A DNA stretch of 56,014 bases from Clostridium sp. UBA6640 (GCF_002455975.1 NZ_DKLM01000149.1:1-56014), one strand, 5' to 3'. Shown: positions 18,497 to 28,359, numbered from the stretch's first letter. Numbers and translations: made by a program. Notes: generated by a model not told the origin, from the letters alone.

Positions 18497-19181
18497 TTTT
18501 ATAACCGACTCCCCATACCGTTTTAATATATTTAGGCTTCTCTACAGAATCACCTATTTTTTCACGCAGATGTCTAATATGGGTTGTAATAGTATTGTTG
18601 CTTTTATCAAAATACTCATCACCCCAAATTTTATGAAAAAGCTGTTCTGAGCTAACAACGTTTCCTTTTTCTTCACATAAAATCTTCAAAATCAAAAATT
18701 CCGTTGGAGTGAGTGAAAGTATATTTCCATCCAATCTACACTCATGACTATTAATATCAATTGTTAATCCCCTATGAATTAACACATTATCAGGCTGTGT
18801 ATAATCAAAATTATACTTTTTATATCTTCTAAGCTGAGCTTTTACTCTGGCTATTACTTCTAATGGTCTAAATGGCTTTGTCATATAATCATCTGCTCCA
18901 AAAGTTAAGCCACTAATTTTATCATGCTCCTCACCTTTTGCTGTTAGCATTATAATAGGAAATAAATGTTTTTCTCTTATCTCTTTACACATTAATAACC
19001 CATCACCATCTGGCAGCATTACGTCAAGAATTGCAAGATCAATTTTATATTCATTAATACATTCCATTACATTTATAGCCGAATAGAACTTAAAAACTGT
19101 ATAATTTTCATTTGTTAGATATATTTCAAGTAAATCAGCTATTTCTTTTTCATCTTCTACAATCAATATGTTTGTACTCAC
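18486..19181 (-). CDS. VanR-like OmpR-family response regulator
   Basis: The product has 231 residues. The receiver domain has the phosphoacceptor Asp in LAILDVMLPDGDG and Lys in YMTKPF. The OmpR winged helix ends IKTVWGVGYKIEK. The GTG at 19181 follows GGAGG by 7 nt. It is first in the operon with the VanS-like kinase; the carboxypeptidase pseudogene and the ABC exporter lie downstream on the same strand and may be its regulon. The 267-nt upstream gap is AT-rich and holds no clear site. Confidence 0.88.
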   Translation of the reverse strand: MSTNILIVEDEKEIADLLEIYLTNENYTVFKFYSAINVMECINEYKIDLAILDVMLPDGDGLLMCKEIREKHLFPIIMLTAKGEEHDKISGLTFGADDYMTKPFRPLEVIARVKAQLRRYKKYNFDYTQPDNVLIHRGLTIDINSHECRLDGNILSLTPTEFLILKILCEEKGNVVSSEQLFHKIWGDEYFDKSNNTITTHIRHLREKIGDSVEKPKYIKTVWGVGYKIEK

Positions 19182-19448
19182 TACATAACCTCCAAAAAAT
19201 AATTTAATATCCTCATATAATAATTCTATAAGCTTTTCAATTATCTTATATGATTTAAATCTTAAAACTTTATTGAGAATTTATTAAGATTTAATATATA
19301 CCTTAAACTTAAAACTAAATTACCTTGTAAATTATAAATCATAATTAATTCTTATATCAAGTTTATCCGTTGCATCCCTAAAGGATAGTGTTTTCAATCT
19401 ATATTCCAAGCTTCTTTAGCTTATCATACCTTATTGTACTTACATTAG

Positions 19449-20732
19449 TTATACTGTTTTTCCTATTGAAATCTTGTATCCTAGGTTAATTATTAAATTA
19501 TATAAAATGTTGACTTTTGATTTTCTTAATCGAGTAGTTATTGATTTTAGTGAATAAAAATTTCTTCTAAACCACATATATCCATCAAATAATTCTCCTG
19601 CACTCATATTTTTAGGTTTAAATGCTACTCTAGTTTTTCCATTATAATATGACCAATCATCAGTTAATAATCGTCCTTCTTCCTTTAACTGATAATACAA
19701 TGGTGTTTTTGGTAGTGGCGTTAGTATACTAACTGTAACTCCATCAATGCCTAAGTAATTGCACATATCTAGAGTTGTTTTAAATACTTTCTTTGTATCA
19801 GTATCAAATCCAAATATTATTCCTGCTTGTACACAAATTCCATATTTATGAACAGAATCTATTAACTCCTTATATTTATCTACATTATTTACTCCCTTGT
19901 TTACACTCTGTAAAGTTTCTTTTGAAAAAGATTCTAATCCAACAAAGAAATAAATACATCCTGATTTTCGTGCTAAACTCAGCAATTCTTCATCTTTACA
20001 TCTTTCTAAAGTAACCTGTGCTGCCCACTTTTTATTTAATTTGCTAAGTTCTTTTAATAATTCTTTTGCATATTCAATATCTCCAAAAAAATTATCATCC
20101 CAAAAAACAAAAAACTTACTTTTGCTATTTTTAATATCCTCTATTACTTCATTTATTGGCCTTTTCCTAAAGGAATCTTTATATATCTGCTTTAGATTAC
20201 AATAAGCACAACTATAAGGGCATCCCCTCGTTGCAAATACTGCACCTTTAGTAAACCATCTTCTTTTTATTAAATCCCTCCTTGGTATTGGAATTCCCTC
20301 TAACGTTGGAGTATTTAAACATCTATATTCATTGTGATAATTTCCATAATAAAACTCTTCTAAAAATCTTGGCCAACTGTCCTCAGCTTCCCCCATAATT
20401 ACTACATCACAGTGTTCTCTTACTTCCTCTGGCAAAAGAGTTGCATGAGGGCCTCCAAAAACAACTTTACTACCTTTACTTCTAAATGTTTTTGAAAGAT
20501 TATAGCAATGAGGTGCATTTGCAGTATTAACTGTAATTACAACTAAGTCATAATACTTTTCAAAAGGTATTTTTTGATTATATTCATCTATTAATGTGAT
20601 TTCATATTTATTTTCATCAATAAATGCTGCTAAATACGGCATTGTTATTTGTATAAAGTTATTTATCTGCCTTTTTCTAAATCTATTAATCTCCTTATTT
20701 TCAGGAGTTATCATTAATATGCTCTTTCTCAT
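19449..20732 (-). CDS. B12-binding-type radical SAM protein
   Basis: The product has 427 residues. The N-terminal 130 residues resemble a B12-binding Rossmann domain (FRSKGSKVVFGGPHATLLPEE, then CDVVIMGEAEDSW) and the motif RGCPYSCAYCN begins the radical SAM domain. FVGLESFSKETL and GIIFGFDTDT are typical of this superfamily. No DxHxxG cobalamin motif is seen, so cobalamin binding is uncertain. Related proteins methylate or rearrange lipids, hopanoids and natural products. It is a single gene with GGAGGG before the ATG at 20732. Confidence 0.87.
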   Translation of the reverse strand: MRKSILMITPENKEINRFRKRQINNFIQITMPYLAAFIDENKYEITLIDEYNQKIPFEKYYDLVVITVNTANAPHCYNLSKTFRSKGSKVVFGGPHATLLPEEVREHCDVVIMGEAEDSWPRFLEEFYYGNYHNEYRCLNTPTLEGIPIPRRDLIKRRWFTKGAVFATRGCPYSCAYCNLKQIYKDSFRKRPINEVIEDIKNSKSKFFVFWDDNFFGDIEYAKELLKELSKLNKKWAAQVTLERCKDEELLSLARKSGCIYFFVGLESFSKETLQSVNKGVNNVDKYKELIDSVHKYGICVQAGIIFGFDTDTKKVFKTTLDMCNYLGIDGVTVSILTPLPKTPLYYQLKEEGRLLTDDWSYYNGKTRVAFKPKNMSAGELFDGYMWFRRNFYSLKSITTRLRKSKVNILYNLIINLGYKISIGKTV

Positions 20733-20850
20733 ATACCCTCCAAATAATACTTTATTACCTATGTATTTTTATAAAGTCACTTTTTTAGTCTACTCATAAC
20801 ATCACATATCTTATGATAACACTTTTAATATAACCATTAGTATCATTAAG

Positions 20851-20890
20851 AAAAATCCCATAATTTCTTTCTTAAAATTACGGGATTTTT
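20851..20890. terminator. bidirectional terminator
   Basis: Stem AAAAATCCCATAATTT / AAATTACGGGATTTTT with one mismatch or wobble pair and a short loop, U-runs on both strands. It follows the MerR gene that ends at 20966. Confidence 0.75.
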
Positions 20891-20965
20891 CATTTCTAAC
20901 TATTTAATTGCAGTTGATTTATGACTTTAGTTTCCCGCGTCAAATAACTCATAGTTTTTAATTCA

Positions 20966-22129
20966 CTACTTATTATTTTCAGCATAAAATTTAAAAGCTT
21001 CTCCAATAAATTTAGATGCACCATGGCCATATTTCTTATCAATTGCTTCTATAAAGCTAGGATTTGATAGATAGAGTTCTGCCATATATCCCAAATAATT
21101 ATTTCCCTCATCTGCTTTGTAAAATTCATGACTTTTTTTAGTTTCATATGATATTTCTTCAACAACTTGTTGAATTTCCTTTGAAGTGGGATCTTTACTT
21201 AGGTCTGCCGCAAGCTTTTCATATAATTCTTCTAATTTAGGCTGCTTATTTCCCAAGTAATTTTTTAGAGCTTCTCCTATAAAATTAGACGCACCATGAC
21301 CATACTTTTTATCAACTGCTTCTATCCATTCAGGGTGCACCAAATAAATTTTCACCATATAGTACCAATGATCATCCCCATTTTCCATTTTGAAAATTTC
21401 ATAATCTTTCTTTGCTGTATTTGTTATTTCTCCAGCAATTTGTTGAATCTCCTTTGAAGAAGGATCTTTATTTAGGTCAGATACAAGCTTTTTATATAGT
21501 TCTTTCAATTTAGGATGCTTATCTTCTAAACAATCTTTTTTGAACTTATCATATTGTTCTGCCATAGTAATTAACATATCATTATTAAGACTTTTCTTTA
21601 TAGCTTTAGCATATCTTTCAATACTTCCATATTGTTTTATAGCCCCTTTAGCAATTTTATATTCCTTAGATTTAATTTTTTCAATTAAATCATTATATTT
21701 ATCTACACTACCGTAAATTTTAATTACCTTATCCTCATGTTCTGTTTTAAATTCTTCTAATACATTAAAATACTCACTCATATCAAATTCTTTAAAATTC
21801 ATCATGCTTTCTCCTTTTAATGTTTTATTTATAAGCTCTATTAAACCATTCAATCTTTTGCGTTTTAATATAAGCAGCTTTTTCTGATTTTTTAGAGCTT
21901 GCATTTTATCAAAATATGGACTCATCATTATATCTTTAATTTCTTTTAAAGGTATATCAAGTTCTTTAAAAAATAAAATTTGCTGCAAAGTTTTAAGGGC
22001 TTCATCATCATAAAGCCTATAGCCTGCCTCTGTAATTTCACTTGGTTTTAACAGTCCTATTTCATCATAATAATGTAGTGCGCGCACACTTATTCCTGTC
22101 AAATCTGAAACTTGTTTCACTGTTCTCAT
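20966..22129 (-). CDS. MerR family regulator with two TipAS-type ligand-binding domains
   Basis: The product has 387 residues from the ATG at 22129, chosen for AGAGGTG upstream and because TVKQVSDLTGISVRALHYYD then starts at the normal position. A MerR wing and coiled dimerisation helix occupy about 1-105. The C-terminal part contains two copies of a TipAS/albicidin-resistance-type helical domain, visible as repeated KKYGHGASNFIGEALKNY and KKYGHGASKFIGEAFKFY plus paired LxxDLxKDPxSKEIQQ helices. One copy is usual, so the ligand domain has been duplicated. Such regulators bind thiopeptides or other multidrug ligands. No efflux gene is adjacent. Confidence 0.88.
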   Translation of the reverse strand: MRTVKQVSDLTGISVRALHYYDEIGLLKPSEITEAGYRLYDDEALKTLQQILFFKELDIPLKEIKDIMMSPYFDKMQALKNQKKLLILKRKRLNGLIELINKTLKGESMMNFKEFDMSEYFNVLEEFKTEHEDKVIKIYGSVDKYNDLIEKIKSKEYKIAKGAIKQYGSIERYAKAIKKSLNNDMLITMAEQYDKFKKDCLEDKHPKLKELYKKLVSDLNKDPSSKEIQQIAGEITNTAKKDYEIFKMENGDDHWYYMVKIYLVHPEWIEAVDKKYGHGASNFIGEALKNYLGNKQPKLEELYEKLAADLSKDPTSKEIQQVVEEISYETKKSHEFYKADEGNNYLGYMAELYLSNPSFIEAIDKKYGHGASKFIGEAFKFYAENNK

Positions 22130-22221
22130 TGCTACACCTCTAAATTTAATTTTAAAGCTATTAATACTATCTAACACTCCGTCGACTATGAGTTTCTGTT
22201 AATATATTCGAGCTCATTTTT

Positions 22222-22252
22222 ATATTACACTATGACGTTGTGTTAGAGTCAA
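22222..22252 (-). promoter_or_regulatory. MerR-type promoter with 19-bp spacer and operator
   Basis: On the minus strand TTGACT (22247-22252) and TAATAT (22222-22227) are separated by 19 bp, the overlong spacing that MerR activators correct. The spacer carries an imperfect dyad with ACTCTAAC matched 6 of 8 to ACTATGAC on the opposite strand. It drives the MerR gene 93 nt downstream, which points to autoregulation. Confidence 0.75.
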
Positions 22253-22420
22253 CACCATTTTATATTAGCTGCCTATATCTATAATAAAAAATAAGAAGCT
22301 TTCCTACCATTAGATCATTCTCCTTGTTATTGTTAATATTTAATTCTATTTTTGCATATGGTATAATTTATTTATTATTTCAATTACTAGCAAATAAATC
22401 ATATAAGGATGTGTTAATCT

Positions 22421-23020
22421 ATGGGAGGTATTATAGTTTTAGTTATAATTTCTTTATTCTTATGCTTTGGTATACATGAATCGAGAAAGATTCGTACGCA
22501 AAAAAATAATATGTATAAAGTATTGGGTATTAACAAACGTGATGTTAAATGTAATCATAAATTTTTAGTTGCATATGGTATAAATAGCGACATAAATACA
22601 AAATGCACTTTAATACTTCATACAGATTATGTATTTATTATTTTACCAACAATCAATTATAGAATTTCAAAAGAACAATTAATAGGTGCTTCTTTATTTA
22701 CTAATGATGAACTTGTACAAAGGAAAAATACTGAATCATCATTGGAGCATCGGATAGGTGTCTCTACTTATGGAAGACAAACAGAGGCAATTCTCGATGC
22801 ACTTCGTCCAGCTACTAAGACGGTTAAAATTAAAATGAACTATATGCTTATTAGCTTTAATTCAAATGAAGGCCAAGAAGAGTCAATTATTTTAGCTCCA
22901 GAAACCGATAGTGATAATAATTTTATTAGACTAACCGTTGGAGCATTTAATGCAGTTTATAAAACAAAGCCAAAACCTATAAACTCGGAAGCTATCAGTT
23001 CAGAAACTGTTGATTTATAA
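22421..23020 (+). CDS. small membrane-anchored protein of unknown function
   Basis: The product has 199 residues. Residues 1-20 (MGGIIVLVIISLFLCFGIHE) form one hydrophobic anchor; the rest is soluble and probably cytoplasmic, mostly beta, with no recognised motif. AAGGATGTG precedes the ATG. It is one of the few plus-strand genes in this part of the window and is divergent from the MerR gene (292 nt between starts). A G+C-rich terminator directly follows the stop, so it is a complete single-gene unit. Confidence 0.65.
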   Translation: MGGIIVLVIISLFLCFGIHESRKIRTQKNNMYKVLGINKRDVKCNHKFLVAYGINSDINTKCTLILHTDYVFIILPTINYRISKEQLIGASLFTNDELVQRKNTESSLEHRIGVSTYGRQTEAILDALRPATKTVKIKMNYMLISFNSNEGQEESIILAPETDSDNNFIRLTVGAFNAVYKTKPKPINSEAISSETVDL

Positions 23021-23024
23021 GGCA

Positions 23025-23052
23025 AAAACCCTTGACATACGTCGAGGGTTTT
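23025..23052 (+). terminator. intrinsic terminator
   Basis: Stem AAAACCCTTGAC / GTCGAGGGTTTT with an ATAC loop, 5 nt after the stop of the membrane protein gene. The following 23053-23340 has only weak open frames on both strands that I cannot identify. Confidence 0.75.
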
Positions 23053-23342
23053 AATGGTTGAGGGGAAACGTGACTTTTCAAATACTTCAACTACCCTTTG
23101 ATACTTTAACAATTTTATTTATGCGGATCCTAGCTACCAACTGTATCTCAAAGTTTTTAAAACCTTCTGAAAATAGATCAGGTGTTGGTATTCGGTCATA
23201 TAAGTTAATAGCATTATTAATATTTATAGCCTTACTTATAGAAAAAAGCTCAAAAAATAGCAGCCCCATCTCGCAATTGGAAAGCTACTATTTTTATAAA
23301 CTAAAACTTAGTGATACCATCTGCCTAATCAACTACAATTGT

Positions 23343-23376
23343 AAAAAAGTAGAGTGCCCTAGCACTCTACTTTTTT
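23343..23376. terminator. strong bidirectional terminator
   Basis: Perfect 15-bp stem (AAAAAAGTAGAGTGC and its complement) with a CCTA loop and U-runs on both strands. It ends the leftward ABC permease transcript, whose stop is at 23505. Confidence 0.8.
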
Positions 23377-23504
23377 ATTTTTCTGTGTACCATTTTACTT
23401 AAATGAAAAACATAAAAATATAAAGACAAGATTCTTTGATTATTTCTATGGGGCACTGTGGTCAATAAGCTATAGAACTATAACTTTATGTATTGTTTTT
23501 TAAT

Positions 23505-25589
23505 TTATCTGCATGTAACTTCTCTTATATATTTTCTTCTACTAATTAAATATAATACTATTTGAATTACAGTCCCTATTAAAAGTACTATTACAGATTT
23601 CCTAATTAGTAATTCTGTCATTCCAGAGTTAGATACTATTACGTATAAAAAATACATGCCTAGACTTCCCCCAACAATTATTGGTGCAAAGAAAGTTATA
23701 GATAATTCTTTACTGATTATTGTTCTTACTTCACTTTGTAAAATTCCTATTCTATCTAATGATATAATTCTTTCCTTTTCATCCTTTATATCATTAAATA
23801 CTTTATAATATAATACTACTCCATTAGCAATAACAAAAAGTAGACCTATAAATATCATAGTAAATAACGTTATACCATTATTGTCGAATTGCATTTTAAT
23901 AAGTTCTTCTCTATAAATTGGTCTATATGCTTCTATTGTTCCTCTTTCGTCATCTGTTATTTTTCCTCCAAATAAATTACCTTCATTCCAGTATGAGTTG
24001 TCTAAATTATTAACTTTCTTTAGATACCCTATTAGTTCATTAAATGCTACATCCTTATTTTTAACGTTCATTAAATGTAATTTTTTAACTGATTTTTCTG
24101 CAAAATTATTTTTTAATACTTCATAATCTTTATCATCAATAATTAATGCAGTCCCTGAGCTATATTCTCCTCCATGTCTATAATTTGTAAACTTAACGTT
24201 TTTCTCTTCTTTAATATTACTTTCTTTTATTTCCCAAGAAAAAGCTTCTCCAATGATACTATCCAGTACTTCTCTACTTAAGGTATAATTATGATCTTCC
24301 GATGCTCTAACCTCATCTCGTTTTTCTTCTGTAAGATTAGTTAAAATTGCCGTAGGATGTTCATATTCTAACCTTTCATTAAATACTGTTATATATAAAG
24401 CCTCATTAGTCTTAATATCTAAATTACTCTCCATATGCTTGTTGTAGTTTGATTCACTAATTACAGCTTCTGCACCATTCCAGAAGCTTAATACATCACC
24501 TTTTTCCCCAAATACAGGTACTTCCATATATTCTAATACATCGTAATTTTCTATTTCTCCATTAGCTTTATTTATTGCTTCTTCAAGATTTTCTTTATCT
24601 ACTTTATTATACTTATCGCTTTCTACAAACATAATTTCAAATGGATTATCATTAGTTACATATTCCCTAGTTGATGCATAAATTGAATAGCTATATCCAA
24701 CAAAGAACATGGCCCCAGCTACTAGTAATGAAAGTATATATAAAATGTTTTTGTATCCTAAAAATCTATGAGATAAATTTGATAATACTAATAAATTTTT
24801 ATTATATATCTTAGGAAACTTACTAAACACTTCCTTAACTATAGCAATAAATGAACCCATTATTAAATATGGACAACTCATTATTATTACTACAAAAACT
24901 CCAATCATAAAAGGCTGCTCTTTAAATATTTCTTTTAATAATGTTTTAGGTAAACAATATAACGCTATTATTAATAATACTAATGATATTGCTCCAAGCA
25001 ATACATTTGATTTACCAACTTCTTTTTTCTTATCTGCCTTTATAGCATCAATAATTGATACTTTTCTTATATAAATTGCATTAAAAATAAAATTGCATAT
25101 AAATATTAATACAAATATTCCTCCACTTAATAAAAAACTTTTATAATTTAATTCATAAGGAATACTTATATCTGTTAATATTTCATTTAATCCCATGTAA
25201 AATAATCTACCAAATAAAGCTCCACTTAAAATACCTGTAACTAAAGAAGCTACCATTATACCTAAATTCTCAACAAATATTAACTTAGTTAAATCCTTTG
25301 TAGTCATTCCTAAAGTTAAATACACACCAAATTCTTTCCCTCTATTCTTAAGAAAAGATGTATTAGTATATGTAATAAATACTATTGAAAATATTATTAC
25401 TCCTAATAAAGCTATATTAACTGTATCATGCAAAGAAGTCTTTCCTATATCCTCTAATATTGCTGGATTAAATATTAAACTACCATACATAAAAAGCATG
25501 GCAATAATTAGAGAGTTTACAAAATAAAATGATATATACTTATTAAAATTATGAGTAAAATTCTTGCGTACTATAGAAGAAAAAGTCAT
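23505..25589 (-). CDS. BceB-like ABC transporter permease (FtsX/MacB type)
   Basis: The product has 694 residues. Layout by hydrophobicity: one helix near 20-40, three around 55-180, a further group up to about 305, a large extracytoplasmic domain of about 210 residues (310-540), then three C-terminal helices. This arrangement, with a large loop between the seventh and eighth helices, is that of BceB permeases that recognise bacitracin-like or cationic peptides. It overlaps the ATPase stop by 1 nt. With the adjacent two-component genes it forms a peptide-sensing detoxification module. Confidence 0.85.
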   Translation of the reverse strand: MTFSSIVRKNFTHNFNKYISFYFVNSLIIAMLFMYGSLIFNPAILEDIGKTSLHDTVNIALLGVIIFSIVFITYTNTSFLKNRGKEFGVYLTLGMTTKDLTKLIFVENLGIMVASLVTGILSGALFGRLFYMGLNEILTDISIPYELNYKSFLLSGGIFVLIFICNFIFNAIYIRKVSIIDAIKADKKKEVGKSNVLLGAISLVLLIIALYCLPKTLLKEIFKEQPFMIGVFVVIIMSCPYLIMGSFIAIVKEVFSKFPKIYNKNLLVLSNLSHRFLGYKNILYILSLLVAGAMFFVGYSYSIYASTREYVTNDNPFEIMFVESDKYNKVDKENLEEAINKANGEIENYDVLEYMEVPVFGEKGDVLSFWNGAEAVISESNYNKHMESNLDIKTNEALYITVFNERLEYEHPTAILTNLTEEKRDEVRASEDHNYTLSREVLDSIIGEAFSWEIKESNIKEEKNVKFTNYRHGGEYSSGTALIIDDKDYEVLKNNFAEKSVKKLHLMNVKNKDVAFNELIGYLKKVNNLDNSYWNEGNLFGGKITDDERGTIEAYRPIYREELIKMQFDNNGITLFTMIFIGLLFVIANGVVLYYKVFNDIKDEKERIISLDRIGILQSEVRTIISKELSITFFAPIIVGGSLGMYFLYVIVSNSGMTELLIRKSVIVLLIGTVIQIVLYLISRRKYIREVTCR

Positions 25590-26344
25590 TAGTTTTCCCC
25601 TCCTATAACACTTTGAACTTCAAGTATTTTATCAAAAAATTTCTTTCTATCTCCATCTGATGTTATTTCCATTTTTATTTTACCATCTTTAATAAATATA
25701 ATTCTTTTACAGAAAGAAGCTGCAAAAGGGTCGTGTGTTACCATTAGTACAGTACTATTTATTTCATTATTCATTTTACTTATTGTACTCATTATGCCAT
25801 TTGCTGATTTTGAATCTAAATTTCCGGTTGGTTCATCGGCAAAAATAATATCTGGCTCATTAACTAATGCTCTAGCTGCTGCTACTCTTTGCTTTTGACC
25901 TCCTGAAATATGATAAGGATACTTTTTCTTTAAATCTAAAATGCTAAAAAAACTCATTAAGTTATTTACACTCTTTTCAATTTCTTTAGGATTTTTTTTA
26001 TCTAAAATCAATGGTAAAGAAATGTTTTCTTCAAGCGTTAAGCTATCTAAAAGATTAAAGTCTTGAAATATATATCCTATATTTTTTCTTCTAAATAAAG
26101 CTAATTCATCCTTTTTCATCCTAATAATATCTTTATTACTTATAATAACCTGACCTGATGTGCTTTTATCTACTCCAGAAAGAATATTAAGTAAAGTAGT
26201 CTTGCCACTTCCACTAGGTCCCATTATTCCAACAAACTCACCTCTATTAATAATTAAATTTACTCCACCTAAAGCTGTAACTTCCTTTGATCCCTTGAAA
26301 GAATTATATACCTTAGTTAAATTTTCAACTTTTAAAGCTTCCAT
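25589..26344 (-). CDS. BceA-like ABC transporter ATP-binding protein
   Basis: The product has 251 residues. Walker A GPSGSGKTT near 41-49, signature ISGGQKQRVAAARALV, Walker B IIFADEPTGNLDS and switch VTHDPF place it in the MacB/LolD-like group that pairs with FtsX-type permeases. The upstream region has TATAAT preceded by a short TGTGT-N9-ACACA dyad (about 26368-26390) that could be the response-regulator site. Gene order on the minus strand is regulator, kinase, ATPase, permease. Confidence 0.88.
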   Translation of the reverse strand: MEALKVENLTKVYNSFKGSKEVTALGGVNLIINRGEFVGIMGPSGSGKTTLLNILSGVDKSTSGQVIISNKDIIRMKKDELALFRRKNIGYIFQDFNLLDSLTLEENISLPLILDKKNPKEIEKSVNNLMSFFSILDLKKKYPYHISGGQKQRVAAARALVNEPDIIFADEPTGNLDSKSANGIMSTISKMNNEINSTVLMVTHDPFAASFCKRIIFIKDGKIKMEITSDGDRKKFFDKILEVQSVIGGEN

Positions 26345-26410
26345 CTGCTTCTACCTCGCTTATATTATTATAGTGTGTTTATCTCCTACACATCTTATAA
26401 TATAAGTATA

Positions 26411-26445
26411 AAGGAGAATCCAAGTTTCTTTAATGGATTCTCCTT
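26411..26445 (-). terminator. hairpin between kinase and transporter genes
   Basis: Perfect 12-bp stem AAGGAGAATCCA / TGGATTCTCCTT with an 11-nt loop, weak U-run on the minus strand. It probably ends the regulator-kinase transcript, making the transporter pair a separate, inducible unit. Confidence 0.6.
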
Positions 26446-26485
26446 ACATAACCTTACACTTTTGAAAGGTTTCTATTTTGCTACA

Positions 26486-27502
26486 TTAATAACCAACATT
26501 ATCGTTTCTAAATATTATCTTAAACTCTGTTCCTATTCCTACTTGTGAATCTAAACTAATACCATGTCCTAATTTTTTAGATATTATCTTAACCATATAA
26601 AGTCCTATACCTGTTGAGCTTCTTTCTTTTCTCCCATTATTTCCTGTAAAAAATGGTTCAAATACTCTTAGTAAATCTTCTTTAGCAATGCCAATTCCCT
26701 CATCCTTAATTAAAAGCTCAATTTCTTCATTATTTTCAACTGCTGATATTTTTATTTTATTATCTCTTTTACTTTGAGAATATTTTATAGCATTGGATAT
26801 TATCTGTTCTAGCATATATATACACCATTTTCTATCAGTATAGACATTTATACCATCATCTATATTCACAGTTGGAAATACCCCTTTATATATAAAATCT
26901 CTCTTTTTTGAGTTAACTACACTATTTATTATTTCCTTTAAATTACACGATGTAGTTATATAATCTCTTGAAAAATCATCTAATCTCAATACATTTAAGC
27001 ACTCTTCTAAATTTTTTTTAAGAGTATTATTTTCTTCTTTTATATCTTGAATATACTTGTTACTTCCATTAACTAATTCATCTTGCTCACAAGCTAAATC
27101 TATTACAGTTATAGATGTTTTCATATTATGAATCCATTGAGAAAATAACTGCTCTCTTTCATTTATTTCCTGGCTTAATATATCACTTCTATTTAAATAT
27201 TCTTTATGAATATTGCTAATTATATTTAAAATCTCCTCTTCATTAGAGCTTAAATTAGCATTATGATAATTAGGACTAACCTCACTATCTCTTAATTTTT
27301 CTTGAAAAACCTTATACTTAACAACCTCACCAATAAAATAAATAATGATTATAAAGGCACTTAGCATTAATGGGTATATACTTTCACTGTTTTCAAATAA
27401 TAGATAATAAAACGTGATTATTATTAAAGTATTTATTATGAGTGTAATTAATTCTCTACTCTTAATCTTGACTACTTTAATTATCAATTCCATTAAATAC
27501 AT
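26486..27502 (-). CDS. BceS-like intramembrane-sensing histidine kinase
   Basis: About 338 residues from the ATG at 27502, chosen for GAGGAG 7 nt upstream. Two membrane helices separated by only a few residues (ELITLIINTLIIITFYYLLF, then YPLMLSAFIIIIYFIGEV) are followed directly by the kinase core, so there is no sensor domain. The H-box is QWIHNMKTSITVIDLA and the G-box is STGIGLYMVKIISKKLG. Kinases of this build receive their signal through the partner BceAB transporter. The gene overlaps the 3' end of the regulator gene by 26 nt. Confidence 0.87.
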   Translation of the reverse strand: MYLMELIIKVVKIKSRELITLIINTLIIITFYYLLFENSESIYPLMLSAFIIIIYFIGEVVKYKVFQEKLRDSEVSPNYHNANLSSNEEEILNIISNIHKEYLNRSDILSQEINEREQLFSQWIHNMKTSITVIDLACEQDELVNGSNKYIQDIKEENNTLKKNLEECLNVLRLDDFSRDYITTSCNLKEIINSVVNSKKRDFIYKGVFPTVNIDDGINVYTDRKWCIYMLEQIISNAIKYSQSKRDNKIKISAVENNEEIELLIKDEGIGIAKEDLLRVFEPFFTGNNGRKERSSTGIGLYMVKIISKKLGHGISLDSQVGIGTEFKIIFRNDNVGY

Positions 27503-28175
27503 AACCCACTCCTCTTTTAGTTGCAATTACATTTTGAATGCCTAAATCATTTAATTTTTTCTTAACTCTAGTCATGTTTACAGTTAATGTATTATCATCT
27601 ACAAAAATTGTATCATCCCATAACGCTTCAAGCATCTCTTCTCTCATTACTATTTTACCAGTATTACTTAACAGAATATTAAGTATTCTATATTCATTTT
27701 TGGTAAGCTCAATAATTTTGTCTTTATATTTTAATTTCATGCTTTCATGAATTAAATTTAGAGCACATTTATCTTTACTATTACCTTGCTGATTACTATC
27801 ATATATATCTACATACTCATTCGTTCTTCGTAATAATGCATTTATCTTTGCAAGCAATATTCCAATTACAAAAGGTTTTGTTACATAATCATCTGCTCCT
27901 AGTTCCATTCCTCTTATTTGTTCTCCTTCATCACTTCTTGCAGATAATATAATCACTGGTGTTTTATATTTTTTTCTGATAACTCTTAAATAATAGAATC
28001 CATCAAACTTTGGTAGATTTATATCTAATATTATTAGGTTAGGATTAACTTCCTCAACTGTATTCATCACATTATTAAAATCCTCTATTATTGTGACCTT
28101 AAAATCATAAGCCTCTAAATATTGACTAATATACTCTTTTAATTTTATATCATCTTCAATTAATAAAATCTTCAT
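27477..28175 (-). CDS. BceR-like OmpR-family response regulator
   Basis: About 232 residues from the ATG at 28175 (AGAGAGG upstream; MKILLIEDD is the normal receiver start, so the longer open frame to 28250 is not used). The phosphoacceptor is in LIILDINLPKFDG and the Lys in YVTKPF. The winged-helix part ends VIATKRGVGYVFNG. It is first in the module with the kinase and very likely activates the adjacent ATPase-permease genes. Confidence 0.88.
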   Translation of the reverse strand: MKILLIEDDIKLKEYISQYLEAYDFKVTIIEDFNNVMNTVEEVNPNLIILDINLPKFDGFYYLRVIRKKYKTPVIILSARSDEGEQIRGMELGADDYVTKPFVIGILLAKINALLRRTNEYVDIYDSNQQGNSKDKCALNLIHESMKLKYKDKIIELTKNEYRILNILLSNTGKIVMREEMLEALWDDTIFVDDNTLTVNMTRVKKKLNDLGIQNVIATKRGVGYVFNGIDN

Positions 28176-28268
28176 ATGTACCTCTCTATTCCACTTTATT
28201 GCCCTATTAATAATACTATATATAATTCTATTTTGGCTAAAGTATTTCATAAATCATCTAAATAAAAA

Positions 28269-28302
28269 TTCCTCAACCACATTAAAGCTTATGATTGAGG
28301 AA
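28269..28302 (-). terminator. orphan terminator next to an rlmH-like repeat
   Basis: Stem TTCCTCAA / TTGAGGAA with TTTTTATTT on the minus strand. It lies upstream of the BceR-like gene and after the chemoreceptor's own terminator, so it serves no intact gene; it may be the leftover 3' end of the relic reading frame at 28360-28443. Confidence 0.6.
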
Positions 28303-28359
28303 CTTTATACTCTACACATTATCTCTTATTTAATTATCCAAATTTAGTAAAAACCTTAT

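Noticed and set aside
8026..19181. A glycopeptide-resistance (van) cluster
   Set aside because: VanR/VanS-like genes and a carboxypeptidase relic are present, but no D-Ala-D-X ligase or VanX-type dipeptidase. The 2-hydroxyacid dehydrogenase at 8026 lacks key residues and lies in another interval.
23053..23340. A small gene between two terminators
   Set aside because: Open frames on both strands are short, have no ribosome binding site and match no family I recognise; possibly a gene remnant.
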